Of a stretch of DNA of 64,000 nt, positions 34,164-43,244 are shown one piece after another. Numbering within the stretch: the first letter of the stretch is position 1; the number at the start of each line of letters is the position of its first letter. The notes beneath the pieces were generated by a model that worked only from the letters and a program-made list of their open reading frames with translations, made no database searches and was not told the DNA's origin. Position numbers and translations under genes: made by a program. The stretch is from GWE2-40-63 sp041664345. Lineage in GTDB: Bacteria > Bacteroidota > Bacteroidia > Bacteroidales > SZUA-534. The stretch lies in contig JBAYKX010000010.1 of assembly GCA_041664345.1 (NCBI GenBank), forward strand, positions 1-64,000, written 5' to 3'.

Positions 34164-35081
34164 CTATTCCTGTTCTATTGGAGTTTCTTTCCCTAAAATG
34201 TATATTTTCTTAAGCAATAACAGAATATACCCAATGGTTCCTAAAACCCCCAGAACTGCCAGCGGATAAGCAATGGTAACCCACCACGGTGCTTTACTTA
34301 CCACATTCCACATGGCCCGTTGCTCGGTTAACGATGGTTTTTGAGTGGCAACTCCCGCCACAAAATCTTTGGTAACCGATGCATCCCCGTATTTTTCACC
34401 ATCAACAGCTTTGGCGGTAACTACCAAATTTCCTTCCTTATCGCCGGGTAGTTTTTTGGGTTCTTCAAAAATAACTTCCCCTTGTTTATTGGTAGTTTGG
34501 TTATCGGCAATTTTCAACAACCCAAAATACCTTTTAGCAAAAAGCGATATTTCAACCCCTTCAGCGGGCACCTCTTTCTCTTTGTCTTTGCCCATTGCCA
34601 AAACCTTGAATTGTTTTAAGTCGGGCAGGTAGTTTAAGGTCAAGGTTACGGCACTTCCCGTAAACGCAGAAGTTTCGCTTGGTTTAGGCTGAACATATTC
34701 TTTATGAAAGGTACGGATGTAGGATATTACATTCCAAATATCGGCGTTGGCCAAAGTGTTTTTAAAACTTGGCATGAGCCCTTTCCCGATAACAATTTTA
34801 TAATGAAAGGAACCATCGGTTTGTTTTGAAACCGCCAATGAGCCCAAATCCTTTGGAAGCGGGTTCAGTTTGGCCATGTTGTTTTGAGTGGGATCGCCGT
34901 GACACGATTTACAGTTTTTCATGTAAACCTCTTCACCGCTTTTTTGCATTTCTTTGGTGAAAAGTGCAGGAGCGGTTTTTTGCGTTTGGTCGGCAGGTAC
35001 TTCCCAAATAACCTCTTGAGCCCAGCCGGTATAAGCTGTACTTACTAAAATAAATGCCAATAATTTATGTATTCTATTCAT
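34164..35081 (-). CDS. Membrane-anchored mono-heme cytochrome c
   Basis: About 305 residues from the ATG at 35081, which starts a signal peptide (KLLAFILVSTAYTGWAQ). The heme site is CKSCHGDPTQ, with a Met ligand candidate in GKGLMPSFKN. An Ig-like middle domain (about 150-250) and a C-terminal membrane helix (IAYPLAVLGVLGTIGYILLLL) follow. It probably receives electrons from the Fe-S/NrfD pair encoded just upstream and hands them to oxidase subunit II. Confidence 0.85.
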   Translation of the reverse strand: MNRIHKLLAFILVSTAYTGWAQEVIWEVPADQTQKTAPALFTKEMQKSGEEVYMKNCKSCHGDPTQNNMAKLNPLPKDLGSLAVSKQTDGSFHYKIVIGKGLMPSFKNTLANADIWNVISYIRTFHKEYVQPKPSETSAFTGSAVTLTLNYLPDLKQFKVLAMGKDKEKEVPAEGVEISLFAKRYFGLLKIADNQTTNKQGEVIFEEPKKLPGDKEGNLVVTAKAVDGEKYGDASVTKDFVAGVATQKPSLTEQRAMWNVVSKAPWWVTIAYPLAVLGVLGTIGYILLLLKKIYILGKETPIEQE

Positions 35082-35091
35082 GGTTGTCAAC

Positions 35092-36438
35092 TTAATCAAG
35101 TGATAGTTTTTCCGGTTCGTGGATGCCTTTTTCATGAGCCGTTTCCCATATAGGAATAACTGGGAAAAGCTTTGCCAAAACAGAAATAATCATTAAAACC
35201 AATATAAAAGAACCAACGGTGATGGCGGTTTCAATCAACGTGGGTTTGTAAATAATAAAATTTTCAGGGACATTCTGTATGGGTAAGAAAGGATGCTCCT
35301 GGGTGGGAACCACAATTAAATACCGCTTAAACCAGGATCCCAATACCACAAAAATACTGATAATAAGCATGGGACCCGAGGTGCGTATTTTTTTGAAAAG
35401 CAGTAGAATAATCGGAATGATGAGTCCAAAAATCTGAACACTCCAAAATAGCAAGGCATGTTTGCCGGCAAGCAACGCATGCAAATGAACCGCTTCATCG
35501 CTTTTTAATTTATACCCGGGAAACAAAAATTCGTTGATATTAAAATAAAGATAAACCAACGATACCAGCACCATTATTTTACCAATTTTGTTGAAATGGT
35601 CTTCGGTTATGTAATCGTGCAGTTTATAGTTTTTGCGGAAAAAGTACATGGCTATCACCAAACAGGAAATGCCGGAAACAAAAGCACCGGAAACAAAATA
35701 AGGCCCAAATATGGTGCTGTCCCATCCTACTCTCGATGTGGCAGCAAACAGCCATGAAGTCACGGTGTGTATGGCCAAAGCCACTGGCACAATTAAAATT
35801 GCCATTATTTTAATGGAACGATGAAGGATTTCGTATTGAGCCGGTGTTCCTTTCCAGTTAATACTCAAAATTTCATAAACTTTCCGCAACCATTTTGGCA
35901 AGGTTGGATTCCGCTGCAACATTCCCATATCGGGAATCAGTGGCAAAAAATAAAGCAGCAAGCTGATTAATACATAAGTGGTTACCACGGTAACGTCCCA
36001 TAAAATGGGCGACTGTATGCGGGCATAAAGAAAAACGTTGAGCAACCGTTCGGGGCGGCCCATGTCGGAAACAATAACCAATCCGGCAACAGCAGCAAAT
36101 CCTATAGCAATTATCTCGGCAATGCGTGCTATGGGGGTAATCCACTTAGCGCCCGAAAGGCCAAGCACAGCTGTTATAAGCATCCCAATTAAACTCGATG
36201 CCACAAAAAACACAAAGTTGGCAATGTACATTCCCCACGATACATAATCGCGGATACCGGCTACACCCAATCCTTCGCGCATCTGAATGTAATAGGCATA
36301 CAAACAGGCAATGAGAATTACCGATAGAAAAGCCATCCAAATTTGAAAATTCCGATTCAGACCCACCGGTTTAATCAAGTCGCAGGTGATTTTTTGTAAC
36401 GATTCTTTTTGCTGTTCAATGGTTAATGAATGATCCAT
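35092..36438 (-). CDS. NrfD/PsrC-type quinol-interacting membrane protein
   Basis: 448 residues with about ten membrane helices. The NrfD family pattern is visible in DYVSWGMYIANFVFFVASSLIG, SDMGRPERLLNVF and VGWDSTIFGPYFVSGAF. Such proteins bind menaquinol and pass electrons to a periplasmic Fe-S partner, here the gene 13 bases upstream. It resembles ActC of alternative complex III, but the other ActA-F genes are absent from the window. Confidence 0.88.
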   Translation of the reverse strand: MDHSLTIEQQKESLQKITCDLIKPVGLNRNFQIWMAFLSVILIACLYAYYIQMREGLGVAGIRDYVSWGMYIANFVFFVASSLIGMLITAVLGLSGAKWITPIARIAEIIAIGFAAVAGLVIVSDMGRPERLLNVFLYARIQSPILWDVTVVTTYVLISLLLYFLPLIPDMGMLQRNPTLPKWLRKVYEILSINWKGTPAQYEILHRSIKIMAILIVPVALAIHTVTSWLFAATSRVGWDSTIFGPYFVSGAFVSGISCLVIAMYFFRKNYKLHDYITEDHFNKIGKIMVLVSLVYLYFNINEFLFPGYKLKSDEAVHLHALLAGKHALLFWSVQIFGLIIPIILLLFKKIRTSGPMLIISIFVVLGSWFKRYLIVVPTQEHPFLPIQNVPENFIIYKPTLIETAITVGSFILVLMIISVLAKLFPVIPIWETAHEKGIHEPEKLSLD

Positions 36439-36451
36439 AGTTAATGAATAA

Positions 36452-37465
36452 TTATGATTGGTGCTCAGTAGTTAGTAAATTCTCGTCGGGAAAAGGAAAC
36501 AACCGGTTTTTAGGCGGCAAATAATATACCCTTGGTTTGGTGCCTAACTCTTCCATCAACCGGTAGCCGGCGTTATCGCGAAGCAAGCCACTCAAACGGA
36601 CTGTTTCTTTGGTAGTGCCGTTTGTAACTGCATCTTCGTTTTCATCGCCAAAGTAATACACCCCATTCGGACAGGCGGAAACACAGTAAGGCATTTGGCC
36701 AATCCGCAACCTGTCGGCACTAAACAAGCATTTTGAGATGGTTCCTTTCCTCTGAGGCACATTCAACTCTACATCGTAAGTTACCTTTTTCTCCAGTTCA
36801 AGGGCTTCTTCTTTTTTACCCTCGGCAATCATCTGGCTGTATCTTGCTTTATCATCTTCGTATTCCAATTGCTTCAGCGGTTCTTTCCAATGGAAAATAC
36901 GGGCCGAATACGGGCAAGCTGCCACGCAAAACCGACAACCGATGCAACGTTCGTTATCAATCAGCACAATACCATCAGGACGTTTAAAGGTGGCATCCAC
37001 CGGACAAACCGAAACGCAAGGCGGGTTATCACAGTGCTGGCAAGGTTTGGGCATAAAATAGGGTGCCGTAATTTCGTTGTCCTGCATTTGCAACACATTA
37101 ATGTGGTGTTGTTCCGGCCTCAGCTCATGTGCCCCCTGACAAGCTTTCATACATTGGCGTGCATTGCGGCACTTGGCCAAATCAATCACCATTACCCAAC
37201 GTTTACCGTGAAGTCCTTCTCTACCTTGATAAGTGAGATTGCTCAGGTTTCCCTGATCAGGAAGTTCATTTCCCTCATCGTCCACCTCAATTAACTGATG
37301 TTCAGCTGTTAGTGCTTTTATTTTAGAATCGTGCTTTTTGGTGGTTTCAAACTTGTAACCGGCAAACAGTGCCGCCCCACCCATCACCGTACCGGAGGCT
37401 ATCAAACCCATCCGTTGCAAAAAATCGCGGCGCGAGGTGTTGTTGTTCGTTGAATTATCTTCCAT
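36452..37465 (-). CDS. Periplasmic four-cluster 4Fe-4S protein with Tat signal
   Basis: 337 residues. The N-terminus has a Tat motif (SRRDFLQRMGLIASG). Four cysteine groups can hold 4Fe-4S clusters: CRNARQCMKAC, CQHCDNPPCVSVCP, CIGCRFCVAACP and a final set with CLFSADRL and CVSACP. This is the NrfC/HybA/PsrB-type arrangement. It pairs with the NrfD protein as an electron conduit on the outer face of the inner membrane. It is the first gene of the respiratory block. Confidence 0.9.
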   Translation of the reverse strand: MEDNSTNNNTSRRDFLQRMGLIASGTVMGGAALFAGYKFETTKKHDSKIKALTAEHQLIEVDDEGNELPDQGNLSNLTYQGREGLHGKRWVMVIDLAKCRNARQCMKACQGAHELRPEQHHINVLQMQDNEITAPYFMPKPCQHCDNPPCVSVCPVDATFKRPDGIVLIDNERCIGCRFCVAACPYSARIFHWKEPLKQLEYEDDKARYSQMIAEGKKEEALELEKKVTYDVELNVPQRKGTISKCLFSADRLRIGQMPYCVSACPNGVYYFGDENEDAVTNGTTKETVRLSGLLRDNAGYRLMEELGTKPRVYYLPPKNRLFPFPDENLLTTEHQS

Positions 37466-37805
37466 GAAAAACTGTTTATAGTAAGTTGATGCGATTGTTC
37501 GAATACTAAAATGCTTTTATGGTGTTTTTGTTCAATGAAAATGTTATTTAGAAAGAATATAAATAAGTGGGTTGGTGAAAAAACTTATTTGCATTCTAAA
37601 TAAATCAAGCGTTAAAGTTGGGTATAATAATGGCCACCTATTATGTGGCACTTTTTTTCTCAAGTTACAAGAATGTTGAAGTGGATTACAACTTCCGAAG
37701 TTACTTCTGTTATGGTTATTATTTTTATTTATTGCAAACAGTTCGCGCATTTACAATATTGACTAGTCATTAATTGCCTTAAGAATAATTTCGTTTCTGA
37801 TTTAA
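37466..37805. other. Spacer upstream of the respiratory block, no gene seen
   Basis: About 340 bases of A/T-rich sequence. It should contain the promoter of the Fe-S/NrfD/oxidase genes. An imperfect inverted repeat is visible near 37550-37600 (TTAGAA...AATAAG facing CTTATT...TTCTAA). No coding potential is convincing. Confidence 0.5.
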
Positions 37806-38222
37806 TCATTGGACGCGTGACCATTTTTCTGAAATATAAGGAAAATCGCCTAATTTCCATTGTGAAATCATAGTGTTCTCATCAATAAATCGAAACTTAA
37901 TTAAAAAATTACTACCATCCATTGAAGGATTACTATTATGTTTCACAATTTGTTCGGTACAAGTACTGTCTGAGGTTAATTTATATGTGCCGTACTGAAG
38001 AATTGAAGCAAAGGTGCTATCGGTTCCGCTTGTTGTAAACAAATAGAATGTTCCATCTGGATTGTTTACTGTAAACATTCCTGTTGTCCTATTCGAACCA
38101 TGAATCATACCATCTGTTAGTCTCCAGATTCCAACAAAAGATTTGGATGCGGGAATATGAGTTTGTGCGCTTAATGCACATGAAACAAACCCTAAACAAA
38201 GTAAAAGAATTGTTTTTTTCAT
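37806..38222 (-). CDS. Small secreted lipocalin-like protein
   Basis: About 138 residues from the ATG at 38222, beginning with a signal peptide (TILLLCLGFVSCALSAQ). The mature part resembles the short lipocalin/DUF4488-like proteins of Bacteroidota (FVGIWRLTDG, NPDGTFYLFTTS, YGTYKLTSDS, FRFIDENTMISQWKLG). Function unknown; ligand binding in the periplasm is a guess from fold. It follows the broken S41 gene on the same strand. Confidence 0.6.
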   Translation of the reverse strand: MKKTILLLCLGFVSCALSAQTHIPASKSFVGIWRLTDGMIHGSNRTTGMFTVNNPDGTFYLFTTSGTDSTFASILQYGTYKLTSDSTCTEQIVKHNSNPSMDGSNFLIKFRFIDENTMISQWKLGDFPYISEKWSRVQ

Positions 38223-38370
38223 GATAGTATCCATTAAAGTTATTCGTTTAATTCCCCTTATTTCATCTGTTTATATTTTTTTTTTTGGTCAGATGGAGCA
38301 TCCATATTTGAAGTTTTCCTTTCCAATTAAGCATTTGTTATAATCATGCCCTTGTGTGATAAGCAAATTA

Positions 38371-39719
38371 TCATGGATGGTTCATTTTGGTCATTTTTAT
38401 TATTTCATTAATGATTGGATCCGTTTCTTTAAAATCCTCTCTTGTTGTTTTGATTTCAATGTCGGGTTCAATTCCATTGCCCTCTATCAGTTTGCCGTCT
38501 AAAGTAAACGCTTGCCATGATGGTAAAAATATTGTTACACCATTTGATAATACATATTGTTTTGGATTGCCTGAACTGCCATACGTTTTCATACCAATAA
38601 TTTTCGAATTTGGAATCTGTTTCATCATTAAAACAAAAGATTCATTGCTACTCATCTCGGCAGGCCCGGAAATTACATAAATATTACCGGTATATTTTTT
38701 CTTATCGTTTGGATAAAGAATCTTAATATGTTCTTTATCAAACCGTCCGGTTGCTTCATTATAGTATTTCACAAGTTCATAAGGTGTAGAATCGGTTACA
38801 AAATAGGCTGCAAAATTTTTAGCAAAATTCTCATTTCCGCCTCCATTATCTCTTACATCAATTATGAGGTTAGGATATTCAAACATTTTGTGCAAAACAC
38901 TATCGGCAGTATATTTTATTTGACTATTATCCCAATTTTTTTGTTCGATATTAAAAAAATCCGAATTCCAATCCGTATAGCTATATAGCCTACACTATCA
39001 AGATTGCCGGCAACAGTGGTAAAACCTTTCCCAATTATTCTATTTTGTAAAATCGAAAATAGTTGCTGCGAACCGTTATTCACCGTTACCATTTTTAATT
39101 TACCTGCTTCAAACTTTCCTCCTTCAACTTCAACCCATAAATGAGGGTCGTTGGCGTTTTTCAGCATCTTAACTAATTTCAAAGCAAATTCTGTATTTGA
39201 TTCTGCATTCTCAAGTTCAGTCTTATACACCTTTAACAAATTAGCCCAATTAATTTCTTTTAAATTAGCGTATGAATATTGTTCAGGAAATATTTTAAGA
39301 AGTTCCTGATATGCTTTTTTGTTCTTTTGAGCAAAAGAAACCTGTTTTGTTTTAAATATTAATTCATCAGGATTCATCGGTACCCCGTTTAAATTTCTGA
39401 AATTGTCAAATCGCGAATTATTAAATGCCAAGGTATAGAGCCTGTTTTGGTGGAGTTCCACCGGTATTGATAAGGTTTTACTATCAATCCATTTTGGTTT
39501 ATCGGTAACTTTGGGCATATCCTTTGTATCAACAATTGACATACCTGTTGCCATTTCTTGGTCAAACTTTACGATTATTTCCCTAATTTCTGGATTTACA
39601 TTGCAATCCCCAAAATTTGGATTTGTACTAACTATTTTTGGTGCTTCTGTTGAATTTTGTGCAATTGCACTTAAACATAATAATGAAATGCTTGCTAAAG
39701 TCAAAATTGTTCTTTTCAT
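38371..39719 (-). pseudogene. S41-family peptidase with Ig-like domain, frameshifted
   Basis: Two frames make one protein of about 449 residues. The first (39719 down to about 38967) has a signal peptide, an SbsA-type Ig-like domain (PKIVSTNPNFGDCNVNPEI, IIVKFDQEMATGMS) and the start of the peptidase. The second continues as SDFFNIEQKNWDNSQIKYTA and LIIDVRDNGGGNENF, with the catalytic serine segment EMSSNESF and the late GSSGNPKQY. The frame is lost near GGAATTCGG (about 38966-38974), and one added base restores it. Intact relatives are periplasmic C-terminal-processing-like peptidases. Confidence 0.85.
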
Positions 39720-39911
39720 GTTAATATTATTTAGGTTGCAGTTATTTCTTGGTTGCCACTAAGATATCAATTTATCCAATAAATATAGAATTAATTCCTA
39801 ACAATGCTATGCGAATTGGCAAGGGTTTATTTATTTTACACAACATTTTCCAATAGACGTTAGATTATGAGACTTGAGATTTGAGACCACTAATTTAGAA
39901 TAATAACAACA

Positions 39912-40604
39912 GTGCCCATATATCAATTACCGGAAGAACCCATATTTCCGCACCCCAGCGAAGCAGAACCCGAAGGGTTGCTGGCCGTAGGTGGCGATTT
40001 GTCGCCTCAACGGTTGATAGCAGCTTATGCTTCAGGTATTTTTCCGTGGTACAGTCACCCGGATCCCATTCTGTGGTGGTCGCCCGACCCGAGGCTGGTG
40101 CTGTTCTCCGAAAAATTCAAGGTATCGAAAAGCTTGAAACAGACCTTGAACAGCGGCAAATACCAAGTTACGGTTGACAAAGCGTTTCCGCAGGTAATTG
40201 AGAATTGCCGGAAAGCGCCTCGTGCCGGCCAACCCGGAACCTGGATAACCCTGGAAATAAAAAAGGCATACATCCAGTTGCACGAACTGGGTTTTGCCCA
40301 CTCTATTGAAACCTGGTATGAGCAAGAGTTGGTAGGTGGGTTGTACGGTATTTCGTTGGGAGACACCTTTTTTGGGGAATCGATGTTTCACAAAAAAAAC
40401 GATGCTTCAAAAGTTGCCTTTTACCACTTAACCTTGCTGGCTCTGGAATGGGATTTCCGGTTTATCGACTGTCAGGTAACCAACCCACATTTACTAAGCC
40501 TAGGTGCTGAAGAAATCCCCCGCGACGACTTTTTGGATTTGCTCCACGCAGCACTCCAATCCAAAACACGGAAAGGAAAATGGAAAGTTACATTTCATGA
40601 TTAA
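39912..40604 (+). CDS. aat: Leucyl/phenylalanyl-tRNA-protein transferase
   Basis: 230 residues, full length. It adds Leu or Phe to N-terminal basic residues of proteins, marking them for ClpAP/ClpS degradation. Family signatures are IFPHPSEAEPEGLLAVGGDL, YASGIFPWY, ILWWSPDPR, GLYGISLGDTFFGESMF and FIDCQV. Translation starts at GTG (39912). It stands alone, ending in a hairpin repeat. Confidence 0.95.
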   Translation: MPIYQLPEEPIFPHPSEAEPEGLLAVGGDLSPQRLIAAYASGIFPWYSHPDPILWWSPDPRLVLFSEKFKVSKSLKQTLNSGKYQVTVDKAFPQVIENCRKAPRAGQPGTWITLEIKKAYIQLHELGFAHSIETWYEQELVGGLYGISLGDTFFGESMFHKKNDASKVAFYHLTLLALEWDFRFIDCQVTNPHLLSLGAEEIPRDDFLDLLHAALQSKTRKGKWKVTFHD

Positions 40605-40632
40605 TCAAGTCGGCCACTAAAACAAAAAAAAT

Positions 40633-40688
40633 GCCACAGATTCACCGAATAACAAATTTTAGTTTTTTTTAATCTGCGAATCTGTGGC
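40633..40688. repeat. Inverted repeat GCCACAGATTC...GAATCTGTGGC
   Basis: Eleven-base arms enclose 34 bases. It matches the ends of the larger repeat at 53705-53838. Being between the convergent aat and S24 genes it could act as a bidirectional terminator, with a T-run in the loop. Confidence 0.75.
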
Positions 40689-40733
40689 TATTTGTATTCT
40701 AATATCAAATTAAAAAACAAAATTGTCGGCCTC

Positions 40734-41543
40734 TTAAACAGTCAACTGGGTTTTAATCCCTTCCAAATCATTCTGGATGCTTTTGATCCGGCTCAGCAAC
40801 TCTTCTTGCGTGGCACCGCCTTCAGGCATCTGGTGGCTGATGTAATGGGTAAACTTCCATATTTCGGTAATCTGGTTCACCGGAACGGCATAGGGCTTAT
40901 ATTCCGGGTTTAAGGAATGCAGCAGCAGCTCACCCGATTCTTCTATTTTGTTTTCAACTACTTTAAAAACAAGCCCATCGTCCAAAGTACAAACAATGCA
41001 GGCCTGCCCGGTAGCTAACGTGCTCCAATCCACTACATATTCACCGGTAACCCACGCTCCATCGGGAATGGGCAACATGCTGTCACCATTCAATTGAAAC
41101 GTGCGGAATTTTTTATTTTCGGGCAAAAACGGCAATTGAAAAACGGGCAGTTTCTCAATAAAATCAGGGTCAGCAAAGCCACGGGTATAACCGGCTTTGG
41201 CCTTTTCCTGAACCAACTCAATGTTTTCTTTGTTCCCGGCATTTACGGTAGTGGCCAGCACCCGGAGCTTTCCCCCTTTCACATATACCTCCATTCCCCG
41301 CTCCAATTGCGAAAGCATACTTTCCGAAAGGTTGCTCAAATCCACCCTCAATAAGGTGTCGATGGTTACTCCATAATAGTCGGCAAAAGCTATCAGCACC
41401 TCCACTCCCGGCTTGGCCACTTCGTTTTCGTAACCGCTCAACGTGGGGCGCTTCATTTGCAGGGCAAAGGCTACATCGTCCTGGGTACGGCCCTTCCGCT
41501 TGCGCAACAATTTAATATTTTGACTGAAAAACATAGTTTCCAT
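40734..41543 (-). CDS. LexA/UmuD-like repressor: XRE HTH plus S24 peptidase domain
   Basis: 269 residues. The N-terminal Cro/C1 HTH spans about 6-62 (GRTQDDVAFALQMKRPTLSG). The C-terminal S24 domain has the autocleavage pair Ala117-Gly118 (KAGYTRG), the nucleophile Ser155 in NGDSMLP and the general base Lys194 in VFKVVENK. It should self-cleave when RecA is activated, relieving repression. A C-terminal extension of about 40 residues (EELLSRIKSIQNDLEGIKTQ) looks coiled-coil. It lies downstream of a small membrane gene and across from dinB, and the operator pair at 41977-42017 is its probable target. Confidence 0.88.
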   Translation of the reverse strand: METMFFSQNIKLLRKRKGRTQDDVAFALQMKRPTLSGYENEVAKPGVEVLIAFADYYGVTIDTLLRVDLSNLSESMLSQLERGMEVYVKGGKLRVLATTVNAGNKENIELVQEKAKAGYTRGFADPDFIEKLPVFQLPFLPENKKFRTFQLNGDSMLPIPDGAWVTGEYVVDWSTLATGQACIVCTLDDGLVFKVVENKIEESGELLLHSLNPEYKPYAVPVNQITEIWKFTHYISHQMPEGGATQEELLSRIKSIQNDLEGIKTQLTV

Positions 41544-41583
41544 TTTTTTTTAAAATCCCTCAATAAATTCAGGGCAACCGCAA

Positions 41584-41907
41584 TTAAACCGTCTTAACCC
41601 ATTTTTCGCCTGCCCAACCCACCGCTGCACCCAACACCAGCGAAAAAGCAGTCATGGGGATCAACGACAATGGCTCTTTTTCCAATACCAAAATCATTAC
41701 AGGCAACAATGCCAATAAGCTCACCAGTATTCCTTTGAGCCAGCCTTTTAGGTTCCATCCAATAAATGGGATAATTAAACCCAGCACCACCCAATGTACA
41801 AAGGCTGAAGCACAGGCAAAACCGTTCAATTGCTGAGCCATCATGGGGACTACATCCACAATTCCGGCACTAACACCGATTATTAATGCAATAGCTAATT
41901 TTTTCAT
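41584..41907 (-). CDS. Small membrane protein of the SOS locus
   Basis: 107 residues with three or four membrane helices (LAIALIIGVSAGIVDVVPMM, FVHWVVLGLIIPFIGW, ILVSLLALLPVMILVL, FSLVLGAAVGWAGEKW). I do not recognise the family. Its stop is about 40 bases from the repressor start, so both genes probably share a promoter in the region with the two palindromes. A role in DNA-damage response is inference from position only. Confidence 0.6.
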   Translation of the reverse strand: MKKLAIALIIGVSAGIVDVVPMMAQQLNGFACASAFVHWVVLGLIIPFIGWNLKGWLKGILVSLLALLPVMILVLEKEPLSLIPMTAFSLVLGAAVGWAGEKWVKTV

Positions 41908-41976
41908 TTTCCTTCTGTTTTAAATTCATACCAACATCAAAATATTGTCTTACAATTTTCAAAATTACAAAAATTT

Positions 41977-41991
41977 GATTATATTGTAATC
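41977..41991. promoter_or_regulatory. Candidate repressor operator 1
   Basis: GATTATATTGTAATC has 5-bp arms around TATTG. It shares the core TTATATT(G/C)TAA with the second site, whose centre lies 23 bases away, about two helical turns. It sits between the divergent membrane/S24 and dinB genes. Confidence 0.6.
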
Positions 41992-41996
41992 TATAT

Positions 41997-42017
41997 TTTG
42001 GTTATATTCTAACCAAA
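41997..42017. promoter_or_regulatory. Candidate repressor operator 2
   Basis: Perfect 8-bp arms TTTGGTTA and TAACCAAA surround TATTC. It is the stronger of two matched palindromes in the divergent spacer and lies about 45 bases before the dinB ATG at 42064. Confidence 0.65.
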
Positions 42018-42063
42018 TTTAAAAATAAATTAGTATTTACACAATAGTTTAGTGTTTTTTTCG

Positions 42064-43215
42064 ATGCAAACAGCAAACAAACAGATTGTCCATCTCGATT
42101 TAGACACCTTTTTTGTGTCGGTAGAGCGGTTAACCAACAGCAAACTGATAGGAAGGCCGGTTATTATTGGCGGGATATCGGACCGGGGGGTGGTGGCCAG
42201 TTGCAGTTACGAAGCACGGCAATACGGAGTACACTCGGCCATGCCCATGAAAATGGCCCGTAACCTCTGCGGCAACGCGGTGGTTATACGGGGCGATATG
42301 GACCGGTATTCCAGATATTCCCATATAGTAACCGACATTATTGCCGAGCGGGCACCACTGTACGAGAAAGCATCGATTGATGAGCATTACCTGGATATTA
42401 CCGGAATGGACCGTTTTTTTGGCTGCCTGCAATGGACCAAGGAGCTGAGGCGCACCATTATTAAAGAGACGGGGTTGCCCATTTCGTTCGGGCTGTCGGC
42501 CAATAAAACCGTTTCGAAAATTGCCACCGGAGAAGCCAAACCCAATGGAGAGCTCATGATTGAAGTTATGGATATTCCTCCGTTTTTGGGGCCATTGTCC
42601 ATCCGGAAAATTCCCATGATTGGGCCAAAAACGTACCAATTGTTACGTTCCATGGGAGTGCTCACCATAAAAACCCTGCGCGAGATTCCGCCAACCATGG
42701 TGGAGAAAGTGCTGGGCAAAAACGGGCAGGAACTGTGGAAAAAGGCCAACGGCATCGATCCTACTCCGGTAAAACCTTACTCGGAACAAAAATCGATGAG
42801 CGCCGAACGAACCTTTGAACAGGATACCATCGACATGCAGATGCTGAACAATACCTTGGCGTCCATGGTTGAAAAGCTGGCTTTTCAATTGCGGAAAGAA
42901 CAAAAACTGACTTCCATAGTTACTATAAAAATACGGTATGCCAATTTCGATACGCATACAGTGCAGAAAAAACTGGGCTATACCGCGTTTGACCATGTGT
43001 TGTTGAAATCGGCCAAAGAGCTCTTTGCCAAACTGTACGACCGGCGAATGCTCATACGCCTGATTGGGGTGAAATTCAGCGGATTGGTACATGGAGCACA
43101 ACAGCTGAACCTGTTTGAAGATACCCCGGAAATGGTTAACTTGTACCTGGCCATGGACAACATACGGAAACTGTACGGAGTGAAAGCGGTGCGAAAAGCC
43201 GCAGGGTTTTATTGA
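42064..43215 (+). CDS. dinB: DNA polymerase IV (Y-family)
   Basis: About 383 residues from the ATG at 42064 (MQTANKQIVHLDLDTFFVSVE). Catalytic acidic residues are in HLDLDTFF and in KASIDEHYLDIT, where most family members read IDEAYLD. The steric-gate region and the thumb HhH (MIGPKTYQLLRSMGVLTIKTL) are normal, and the little-finger domain follows (PYSEQKSMSAERTF). No C-terminal clamp-binding motif is obvious beyond LNLFED, near GAQQLNLF, which does fit a beta-clamp peptide. It performs translesion synthesis. It starts the plus-strand SOS operon. Confidence 0.93.
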   Translation: MQTANKQIVHLDLDTFFVSVERLTNSKLIGRPVIIGGISDRGVVASCSYEARQYGVHSAMPMKMARNLCGNAVVIRGDMDRYSRYSHIVTDIIAERAPLYEKASIDEHYLDITGMDRFFGCLQWTKELRRTIIKETGLPISFGLSANKTVSKIATGEAKPNGELMIEVMDIPPFLGPLSIRKIPMIGPKTYQLLRSMGVLTIKTLREIPPTMVEKVLGKNGQELWKKANGIDPTPVKPYSEQKSMSAERTFEQDTIDMQMLNNTLASMVEKLAFQLRKEQKLTSIVTIKIRYANFDTHTVQKKLGYTAFDHVLLKSAKELFAKLYDRRMLIRLIGVKFSGLVHGAQQLNLFEDTPEMVNLYLAMDNIRKLYGVKAVRKAAGFY

Positions 43216-43244
43216 GAATAGACTTTGAGATAATACATACCTCT

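Noticed and set aside
34164..37465. Complete alternative complex III
   Set aside because: Only an Fe-S protein, one NrfD and one mono-heme cytochrome are present; the penta-heme, ActD-like and second NrfD subunits are missing.
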